A stretch of 64,000 nucleotides of DNA from Casp-actino8 sp965659595 (lineage in GTDB: Bacteria > Actinomycetota > Acidimicrobiia > Acidimicrobiales > Ilumatobacteraceae). Location of the stretch: assembly GCA_965659595.1 (NCBI GenBank), contig CBFHWN010000005.1:1-64000 (forward strand), read 5' to 3'. Below the pieces are notes generated by a model. The model was not told the DNA's origin. It searched no databases and was given only the letters and a program-made list of their open reading frames with translations. Position 1 is the first letter of the stretch. Each line of letters starts with the position of its first letter. This document shows positions 49,506 to 55,849 of this stretch, in pieces. A program made the translations under genes and the position numbers.

Positions 49506-49548
49506 ACAAAGAAGCAATCAATACACAACAAACAAAAGGAGAACAACC
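49506..49548 (+). promoter_or_regulatory. A-rich leader and strong ribosome site of the pilin gene
   Basis: 43 bp made almost entirely of A and C, ending in AAAAGGAGAA (49534-49543) five bases before the ATG. Such an unstructured, A-rich leader stands out in this high-GC region and fits the high demand for pilin. It is the only gap larger than 4 bp in the operon from cpaB to the TadG-like gene. Confidence 0.6.
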
Positions 49549-49743
49549 ATGTCACACTTCCGTCAACTCTGGGAGTACTACTCGATCCGTCTCGCTGCAT
49601 CGCGTGAGCTGGATCAAGATCGAGGTGAAGTCAGCGCAACTACGGTCGTCATGGCAGCTGCCCTCATCGCTCTCGCCATTTCCGTGGGTGTCATCATCAC
49701 GAACAAGGTTCGTGAGAAGGCCAATGACCTTGACCTCGGCTGA
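49549..49743 (+). CDS. Flp-type pilin
   Basis: 64 residues. A short basic/hydrophilic N-terminus ends in ELDQDRGE, followed by VSATTVVMAAALIALAISVGVIIT as the pilin helix and a charged tail KVREKANDLDLG. Flp prepilins are cleaved by a TadV/CpaA peptidase after a Gly just before the hydrophobic segment, here most likely G|E in DRGE. The usual Glu-Tyr pair inside the helix is missing, so this is a divergent Flp. No TadV gene is seen in the window. The 3' end overlaps the TadE gene by 20 bp. Confidence 0.75.
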   Translation: MSHFRQLWEYYSIRLAASRELDQDRGEVSATTVVMAAALIALAISVGVIITNKVREKANDLDLG

Positions 49744-50134
49744 GTCCTCGCATCGAGATCGGGGTGAGACGAGCTCGGAGGTCGTCATCGTTCTTCCGGC
49801 TCTCATCCTGATCGTGATGGTGGTGCTGCAGTCAGCGCTCTTCTTCCACACCGCCCATGTTGCGCGTGCAGCGGCTGCGGAGGGAGCGGTGGCTGCAGCA
49901 TCTCATCGGATTCCAGATGCGGCCGCCTCGGTGGTCGGGTCAGAGCATGCCGCGTTGTTCGCAATCGATGCCGGTGGTCGTATCGAAGGGTCACCGATCA
50001 GCTCCCTTGAAGGGAACATGGTGCGGGTGAGGGTCACGTTGAGAGTGCCATCGCTCGTGCCGTTCATGACGACCCGGGTCACACGCGATGCAATCGAACC
50101 CAGAGAGCGAGTCATGACGGAGTTGGAAAGATGA
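49724..50134 (+). CDS. TadE-like pseudopilin-like protein
   Basis: 136 residues from ATG 49724, which lies inside the end of the pilin gene behind GAGAAGG. The N-terminus DRGETSSEVVIVLPALILIVMVVLQSALFF is a TadE entry helix (D-R-G-E then Ser/Glu and a hydrophobic stretch). A mixed alpha/beta tail ends RERVMTELER. TadE-type minor pilins are secreted with the pilus. Confidence 0.8.
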   Translation: MTLTSAESSHRDRGETSSEVVIVLPALILIVMVVLQSALFFHTAHVARAAAAEGAVAAASHRIPDAAASVVGSEHAALFAIDAGGRIEGSPISSLEGNMVRVRVTLRVPSLVPFMTTRVTRDAIEPRERVMTELER

Positions 50135-50538
50135 TCGATCAGCGGGAGCGCGACTCGGGTAGTGCATCGGTCGAGATGGTGATTCTCACGCCGGTTCTGG
50201 TGCTCTTCGTTCTTCTGGTGATCTTCGGGGGTCGTGGCGTCGAAAGCTCGAACGATGTGAAGCATGCAGCCGATCAGGGAGCTCGTGCGGCTTCGATGGT
50301 CACGGCTTCTCGGATGACAGAGGTCGCCCGCGAGGCTGTCGAGTCCGATCTCGCAGCACGACAGGTTTCGTGTCCGACCCCGCGGATCGACGTGGACACG
50401 GGGCTGAGTGGACGGACCGTCACGGTCACAGTCTCATGCCGTCCTGATTCACGGGGACTCGATCTTCTCGCTGTGTCGACTCGAGTCGTCACAGCGTCAT
50501 CGACTGAAGTCGTCGATCGGTATCGGGCCAGTGAGTGA
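50131..50538 (+). CDS. TadE-like protein, second copy
   Basis: 135 residues, overlapping the first TadE gene by 4 bp. ERDSGSASVEMVILTPVLVLFVLLVIFGG is a canonical TadE N-terminus with the Glu at +5. Ala-rich helix HAADQGARAASMV and two Cys in VSCPTPRIDVDTG..VSCRPD could form a disulfide. The two TadE proteins differ clearly in sequence, so they are not recent duplicates. Confidence 0.83.
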   Translation: MIDQRERDSGSASVEMVILTPVLVLFVLLVIFGGRGVESSNDVKHAADQGARAASMVTASRMTEVAREAVESDLAARQVSCPTPRIDVDTGLSGRTVTVTVSCRPDSRGLDLLAVSTRVVTASSTEVVDRYRASE

Positions 50539-50539
50539 C

Positions 50540-50929
50540 ATGGAAAAGACTCGCGATCGGGGGTTAGTGAGCGGTTTCGTCGTATGCCTTGCCCTGACCT
50601 TCATGGCCATGGCAGGCCTGGCGGTCGACAGTGGTCGACTGGTTGCTGCTCGAATGGAGGCTGCTGATCATGCCGAGAATGCAGCTCGGCTAGGAGCACA
50701 AGAAGTCGATCTGATCCGAGCGGGTGCACGAATCGTCGATCCAACCAGAGCGCATCGGGTCACTTCGGACTATTTCTCCGATCATGCGCTCGATGGTTCG
50801 GTGACGGTCGATCATCAGACAGTGACAGTGACGATTCGTGATGAGCAAGACACCACGATTTTGCACCTGTTCGGAATCGATTCGCGTCAATTTTCGGTGA
50901 CTCGTCGAGCAACGATCGTGGCTGGGTGA
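50540..50929 (+). CDS. TadG-like (Flp pilus assembly) protein
   Basis: 129 residues from ATG 50540, one base after the previous stop (GTG 50531 is also in frame). One helix near the N-terminus (RGLVSGFVVCLALTFMAMAGLAVDSGRLV) is followed by the TadG motif RMEAADHAENAARLGAQEVDL, typical of TadG N-terminal (Tad-like/DUF2134) proteins. The rest is a short beta-rich tail. The large von Willebrand domain of classical TadG is missing. Confidence 0.75.
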   Translation: MEKTRDRGLVSGFVVCLALTFMAMAGLAVDSGRLVAARMEAADHAENAARLGAQEVDLIRAGARIVDPTRAHRVTSDYFSDHALDGSVTVDHQTVTVTIRDEQDTTILHLFGIDSRQFSVTRRATIVAG

Positions 50930-50932
50930 TTC

Positions 50933-53062
50933 ATGGTTGGAACGTTGCGGTGGTTTCGATGGTCGGTCGCCTTGTCGATGGTGACGTGTGCGGTGACCTT
51001 CATCTGGTTCGCCGGTCAGAACTTCACCGAATCGTCGCATTCGTCGTGGTTGAAGGAATTCCCGTCCGATCCGGGACGCTGGTGGCGAGGAGACGTCGAT
51101 CGCGATCTTCTGATTCGTACCGGTTTGATCGTCGTGTTGTTGGTTGCCATCCGCATGGCCATCTGGTTGCTGATGGTTGCGGTCGAGCAGGCTCGCTGTC
51201 GATCGATTCGGCGGCCAGCCCCTCGTATCCTGGCCTTCGTCCTCACGTCGGGTGCCGCATTAGGAGCAATGGCAGGGGATGCCAATGCCCTGAGTGGCCC
51301 GTGCATCGAGTCATGGGGGCGATTCGAGACAACAGCTTGTCCTCCTTTGCCGAAGCTAATAGTGCCGGATTCGTCTCGAGTCGATTTAGTCGGCACGGCC
51401 GTTGTTTCCGGTCTGATCGGAGCTGGCTTGGCCCTTCGGTTGAGGTCGCGTGACAAAGAGTTGCGACGTCGCTCGGTCGAGGGGGCAACATTCGAGCACG
51501 ACGAGGCCGATCCAGCGATCGAGCAAGTGACCGAGGTCATCGAATCCGAGCTGATGTACAAGAAGATGATTGACATCGTTCGGAGGGTGAGCGCTGCCGA
51601 ACCCGAGAATCGAATCGTTCATCTGGTGGACGAAAGGAATGGTTGGATCGTGGTCGAATTCGTCGATCCACCCAAGCGACTCCCGCACTCCGAATTCGTA
51701 CATGGTCGAGCGCTGCGCATGAAGTCATCCGAAGCCGGGGCCACTGATGAAGACTTAGTTCATCCGGAGTTGCCGGCTCTCTTGCATGTCGGCCGCTCGC
51801 TATCCGGTGACGTATGGATTTCACTCGATGAATACAAGAACTTCGAGATCGACTGCAGCCACGAAGAGGGAAATCGAGTGTGGCGACACCTTTGTCAGAG
51901 TTTGGTCATCGGACCATCATTCGAGTCTCGAGGAGTCGTGAGCGACCGAGATCTCGGATCGACATTCGTTCGACGATGCTTTCTCACCGGCGATGACACG
52001 TCCATCGGCGAGGTGACCAAGCGGGTCGGACAATCGATCGCTGTGGTGCACAACGGCTCAGCGATTTCGAATCAACCGACCATTCGTCGGTCCTCAGATG
52101 GTTGTCTTGACGCTGGTTTGAAGATGGTTGGTGGAGAATGGCGTCTTCTCCCCGCTGATGTGGCGATTCGACCCGTGGGTTCGAACTCCGACGAGATTTC
52201 CTCGGTGAAAATGCTTCTCGGAGCGAGGATCGAGCCCATCGTGGTGGAGGCAACGGTCGAGCCGGAGCCGGACGTTTCATGGACATTCATGGCCTGTGTA
52301 CTCGGTCCACCTCGAGTGGTGGACAGCACCTTCGAGCCCGTTCGATTCGAACGCGGCAAAGCGGAAGAATTGGTGATCTGGCTGGCGTTCCATCCTGAGC
52401 AAAGGAGGCGGTCATTAGCACGAAGTGCCCTTTGGTTGAGTCCGGTTCAGGACGCGACGTTCTCCAACATCACGGCGGCAGCACGCCGTTCTTTGAATGC
52501 GGTGCGGACACCTCCAGAGGGTCAAGCATGGGTAGGCATCACCATGTCCGACGAACTTCCGTTGGCCGAAGGTTTGGTGACCGATGTGGACATATTGCGT
52601 GCAGCCGTCTCTGACGCACGCCTACGTCCGGAAGAGTCGGGTCTCCAACACCTTCGTCGTGCGTTGGAACTCGTGAGGGGAGTGCCTTTCGCCGGTTCGA
52701 CGTACACGTGGTCGGATGGCATCGGAGTGTGCGGTGAAGCGGCGACCCTGGTCGTACGCGCCTCATTGATGATGGCCGAAATGTGCCAAGAGAATGGTGA
52801 CATAGCGGGCGTTTACTGGGCGACCGCCAAGGGCCTTCTCGCACTTCCTGGACACGAAGAATTGGTAGCGATTCGACTACGTGCACAGGCGGTACAGGGT
52901 GATCGAATCGCTATGAAGGCCGAATGGGAATCGTTCCGTCGAGCTCTGGCGAGTGATTGGGGAGACGCCGAGCCCTCTACCAGGATGATGGAAGAGTGGC
53001 GGCGCCTGACCTCTGACCGATCAGCGCAGGAGAGCCATCAGTCCGGCCAGCACACCCACTGA
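50933..53062 (+). CDS. Membrane-anchored SARP-type regulator: winged helix plus BTAD domain
   Basis: 709 residues, ATG 3 bp behind the TadG-like gene. Four hydrophobic spans lie in the first 170 residues (about 9-27, 61-83, 97-115, 150-170). A large unassigned soluble region (about 175-450) follows. Residues 455-525 (VLGPPRVV...RGKAEELVIWLAFHPEQRRRSLARSALWLSPVQDATFSNITAAARRSL) resemble the OmpR-like winged helix of SARP regulators; 545-695 resemble the BTAD (EGLVTDVDILRAAVSDA...YWATAKGLLALPGHEELVAIRLRAQ). Similar BTAD proteins, often with LysM, occur in actinobacterial Tad loci; no LysM is visible here. DNA binding by a membrane-tethered form is inference. Confidence 0.75.
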   Translation: MVGTLRWFRWSVALSMVTCAVTFIWFAGQNFTESSHSSWLKEFPSDPGRWWRGDVDRDLLIRTGLIVVLLVAIRMAIWLLMVAVEQARCRSIRRPAPRILAFVLTSGAALGAMAGDANALSGPCIESWGRFETTACPPLPKLIVPDSSRVDLVGTAVVSGLIGAGLALRLRSRDKELRRRSVEGATFEHDEADPAIEQVTEVIESELMYKKMIDIVRRVSAAEPENRIVHLVDERNGWIVVEFVDPPKRLPHSEFVHGRALRMKSSEAGATDEDLVHPELPALLHVGRSLSGDVWISLDEYKNFEIDCSHEEGNRVWRHLCQSLVIGPSFESRGVVSDRDLGSTFVRRCFLTGDDTSIGEVTKRVGQSIAVVHNGSAISNQPTIRRSSDGCLDAGLKMVGGEWRLLPADVAIRPVGSNSDEISSVKMLLGARIEPIVVEATVEPEPDVSWTFMACVLGPPRVVDSTFEPVRFERGKAEELVIWLAFHPEQRRRSLARSALWLSPVQDATFSNITAAARRSLNAVRTPPEGQAWVGITMSDELPLAEGLVTDVDILRAAVSDARLRPEESGLQHLRRALELVRGVPFAGSTYTWSDGIGVCGEAATLVVRASLMMAEMCQENGDIAGVYWATAKGLLALPGHEELVAIRLRAQAVQGDRIAMKAEWESFRRALASDWGDAEPSTRMMEEWRRLTSDRSAQESHQSGQHTH

Positions 53063-53395
53063 GGTAACAGTACTGCCGATGCTGATGCGGAGCATCTTGG
53101 CTCCGAGCTTTGTCTGGAGCAGATCGAAACGTGTGTCGACGAGATTGAATCGTTTGTCAATCACCTCGAATCGGCGATCGATCATTTCGAATCGCTGATC
53201 GATCGAAACAAATCGATGATCCATCCCGTCGAGGCGCGCTTCCAGGCGTCGAATGTCGTCCTTGGTCGCAATCTGCGTCCAATCGAAGGGCGGCAAGGAA
53301 TCCATCAGGTCCTCGGCCACTTGGTCGCCGAGATGCTCGCCGAGTGAGGCTCGCATGCGAAATCGACGTTGCTCATGGGACGTCATTGTTGTCAC
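53021..53395 (-). CDS. Coiled-coil protein with C-terminal membrane helix
   Basis: 124 residues from GTG 53395 (ATG at 53386 is an alternative). After LGDQVAEDLMDSLPPFDWTQIATKDDIRRLEARLDGM comes a seven-residue repeat: HRFVSID, QRFEMID, RRFEVID, KRFNLVD, TRFDLLQ, a regular coiled coil with Phe at one core position. It ends in a membrane helix (ISIGSTVTSVGVLAGLMALL). Similar coiled-coil/TM proteins are common in actinobacteria with unknown function. The stop lies 42 bp inside the convergent SARP gene, so the two transcripts overlap. Confidence 0.75.
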   Translation of the reverse strand: MTTMTSHEQRRFRMRASLGEHLGDQVAEDLMDSLPPFDWTQIATKDDIRRLEARLDGMDHRFVSIDQRFEMIDRRFEVIDKRFNLVDTRFDLLQTKLGAKMLRISIGSTVTSVGVLAGLMALLR

Positions 53396-53541
53396 TTCCG
53401 TTCGTCAAGGCAACGGTGGCTCGGGAAAGTGGGCGCAGTGTGGGGAAAACAGCGGTGCCGGCGGTGATCGAGTCACACGCCGGCACTGACGCCTGTGTGC
53501 TCACTGCCGTCGAGGGGGTCGTCGTTCCAGTGGCACATCAT

Positions 53542-53559
53542 GGGAGAGGGGGATCTCCC
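53542..53559. terminator. Hairpin in the radA downstream gap
   Basis: GGGAGA (53542-53547) and TCTCCC (53554-53559) pair around a six-base GGGGGA loop; flanking CACAT and ATGTG extend the stem with bulges. It lies in the 218-bp gap (53396-53613) between radA and the coiled-coil gene, where I see no convincing gene. It is probably the radA terminator. Confidence 0.45.
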
Positions 53560-53613
53560 TATGTGCTTCTCACCGTATGACACACGACGGTGGAATGTCA
53601 GGGACCTTCATCC

Positions 53614-54987
53614 TCAGTGTTGCGGCACAGATATACCGAGAACTTGCAGTGCCTCTCGGAGTGTGGCGACTCGCTCGACCTTCATCGGACCATCGACGGC
53701 CTGCGTCGTGGCCGGAACCAGGGCTTTGGTGAAGCCAAGACGTGACGCCTCGGCGAGACGACGTGATGCATGCGCCACCTGACGAACCTCGCCACCGAGG
53801 CCGACCTCACCGAAGGCCACCACCGTGGGCGGTAGTGGTTGGCCGGAGAGTGCAGACAGCACTGCGAGACATAAACCGAGATCGGTGCCCGGTTCGGACA
53901 ACTTCACCCCGCCCACCACCGATGCATACACCTCGTGTTGCGACACGGGTGCTTTCACACGTTGACCGAGTACCGCGAGCAACATGGCAAGACGACCAGG
54001 GTCCAGTCCTTGGGCGCTTCGTCGAGCCGGAACATCGGGCTTCACCTTGTTGGTGAGAACCTGTAGCTCCACCATGAGAGGGCGTTGCCCTTCGAGCGTC
54101 GGGACCACCACGCTGCCGGCCACACCTGTTTGGCGATCGGCAAGAAACAGGGCACTCGGATCCGGAACACCTCGCAAACCGGATTCGACCATCTCGAAGA
54201 GACCGAGTTCGGTCGTGGGTCCGAAACGGTGCTTGGAGGCACGCAGCAACCTGAGTGCATGATGTCGCTCGCCCTCGAACTGCAGAACAGTGTCGACCAC
54301 ATGTTCGAGAACGCGCGGTCCGGCCAAGCCTCCTTCTTTGGTGACATGACCCACGAGAATCATCGGCACGTTGCGGCGCTTGGCCTCCATCACGAGTTTG
54401 TGGGCACAACCGCGTACTTGCACGACACTTCCGGGCGACGAGCCAAGTTCGGGATCGACGAGGGTCTGAATACTGTCGATGATGATCAACTCGGGAGAGA
54501 GTTCGTCCATGGCTGCGATCACGTGAGGCAACACCGTTTCGGCGAGAAGCCACAGTTCAGGTCGGACGGCGTCGAGTCGCTCGGCGCGCAGTCGGACTTG
54601 TTGGGCACTCTCTTCGGCCGAGACGTAGAGAGTTCGTCCCGGCCAGGCGGCGAGAGTCTGCAGCAACAACGTGCTCTTCCCGATCCCGGGTTCACCACCG
54701 AGAAGTGTGACCGACCCGGGAACGAGGCCTCCACCGAGAACTCGATCGAATTCGTCGACACCAGTGGAACGAGGTGCACCGTGCGCGGCGTCGATCTCAC
54801 CGATGCGCTGAGGGGAAGATGCGGGGAGAAGCGCCACCCCAGCCGCCAGCGACGAGATGTCGGTCGAGGGGTCCTCCACGTCTTCCACCAAACTGTTCCA
54901 GGCTTCGCAGGCCGAACACCGACCGGTCCACTTAGGGAACGAGGCTCCGCACTCGGAGCAGTTGTAGATGAGTTTCAGTCGGGCCAC
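53614..54987 (-). CDS. radA: DNA repair protein RadA (Sms)
   Basis: 457 residues, GTG start 6 nt from a TAGGGT hexamer. Zinc finger CSECGASFPKWTGRCSACEAW (Cys4, residues 10-30), RecA-like motor with Walker A GGEPGIGKSTLL and Walker B LIIIDSIQT, the RadA motif KHRFG (usually KNRFG; one change), and a C-terminal Lon-protease-like domain. RadA helps branch migration in recombination. It is leaderless and lies 9 bp downstream of lppM. Confidence 0.96.
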   Translation of the reverse strand: MARLKLIYNCSECGASFPKWTGRCSACEAWNSLVEDVEDPSTDISSLAAGVALLPASSPQRIGEIDAAHGAPRSTGVDEFDRVLGGGLVPGSVTLLGGEPGIGKSTLLLQTLAAWPGRTLYVSAEESAQQVRLRAERLDAVRPELWLLAETVLPHVIAAMDELSPELIIIDSIQTLVDPELGSSPGSVVQVRGCAHKLVMEAKRRNVPMILVGHVTKEGGLAGPRVLEHVVDTVLQFEGERHHALRLLRASKHRFGPTTELGLFEMVESGLRGVPDPSALFLADRQTGVAGSVVVPTLEGQRPLMVELQVLTNKVKPDVPARRSAQGLDPGRLAMLLAVLGQRVKAPVSQHEVYASVVGGVKLSEPGTDLGLCLAVLSALSGQPLPPTVVAFGEVGLGGEVRQVAHASRRLAEASRLGFTKALVPATTQAVDGPMKVERVATLREALQVLGISVPQH

Positions 54988-54993
54988 GTCGTC

Positions 54994-54999
54994 ACCCTA
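54994..54999 (-). promoter_or_regulatory. -10 element TAGGGT of a leaderless promoter
   Basis: It lies 6 nt before the GTG at 54987 of radA and straddles the lppM stop (54997-54999). Confidence 0.5.
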
Positions 55000-55815
55000 G
55001 GCATCGGGTGTGTCGCGAGAAGGGCGCCGGCGAATCGGGGTCTGTCGTGTGACACCACGCCGGCGACGAGCGAACATGACGAGCAGGATCAAGAGTCCCA
55101 TCAGGACGAGCCAGACCCCGAGGATCACACCGATGATGGCGGCAATCGTCTTCCACACGCCGCCGTCGACTTTGGTGTCGACCGTTCCGAGTACCACGGC
55201 TTGTGAGGAGCCGTCGAGTGGTGCGGCCCACACCACACCGCCTTCGGCCTCCGTTCCGGTCGATTTGCGAATTTCACCCGGGAGGCGAGCGAGCACTGTG
55301 AACGACACCGACTGCATGGGATCGACACCCAGCTTGTCGATCGTGGACTGCCACGGAGCGGCTCCGATCAGCGAACTCAATTCCGGGTCGGAGAACGCTT
55401 CGATACCGCCGACGAACTGCAGAGATGCATCAAAAGTCGTGGCAACGTCGCGCTGGTCGACCGTGCGCTTCAAAACCGGATCGAGAAGTGGCCCGTTCGG
55501 TCCATTGATCTGCTGAAGGGCGCGTGTCGCTTCAGCCGGAGATTCGAACTCGTACGAGAGGACGACTCGGATACCACCGTTGTTGATCTGAGTCGGGCCG
55601 TCAATGGTCCAGCCGCTCGTGAGCAGATCTTCCACACGGAGGTCACCGATGAGACCCGGCACAGCCGACACGACCTGGCTGTCGAGGTCGACGGTGACGG
55701 TGATCTGCCCGGCTCCATCGTCGTCGCTGTCGACCTGCAGTTTGATATCGACGCGACAGGCGGTGAGCACGAGAGTCAGGGCAATGACGAGAGCAACCCT
55801 GACGCGAATGAGCAC
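54997..55815 (-). CDS. LppM-like lipoprotein
   Basis: 272 residues, GTG start 6 nt from a TAAGTT hexamer. The signal peptide ends in the lipobox LTAC (Cys20). The mature part starts RVDIKLQVDSDDDGAGQITVTVDLD, the LppM domain of actinobacteria (Rv2171). A membrane helix lies near the C-terminus (TIAAIIGVILGVWLVLMGLLILLVMF, about 222-247), followed by a very basic cytoplasmic tail. In M. tuberculosis LppM influences phagosome traffic; here only a surface role is safe. Confidence 0.85.
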   Translation of the reverse strand: MLIRVRVALVIALTLVLTACRVDIKLQVDSDDDGAGQITVTVDLDSQVVSAVPGLIGDLRVEDLLTSGWTIDGPTQINNGGIRVVLSYEFESPAEATRALQQINGPNGPLLDPVLKRTVDQRDVATTFDASLQFVGGIEAFSDPELSSLIGAAPWQSTIDKLGVDPMQSVSFTVLARLPGEIRKSTGTEAEGGVVWAAPLDGSSQAVVLGTVDTKVDGGVWKTIAAIIGVILGVWLVLMGLLILLVMFARRRRGVTRQTPIRRRPSRDTPDA

Positions 55816-55821
55816 CTCGCG

Positions 55822-55827
55822 AACTTA
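55822..55827 (-). promoter_or_regulatory. -10 element TAAGTT of a leaderless promoter
   Basis: It lies 6 nt before the GTG at 55815 of the LppM-like gene. Confidence 0.45.
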
Positions 55828-55849
55828 CCCCGTATGAGTGATCGGGTGA

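Noticed and set aside
53396..53613. A small ORF (about 53344-53580, plus strand) in the radA gap
   Set aside because: No ribosome site, no hydrophobic or conserved pattern, and it overlaps the coiled-coil gene; treated as non-coding.
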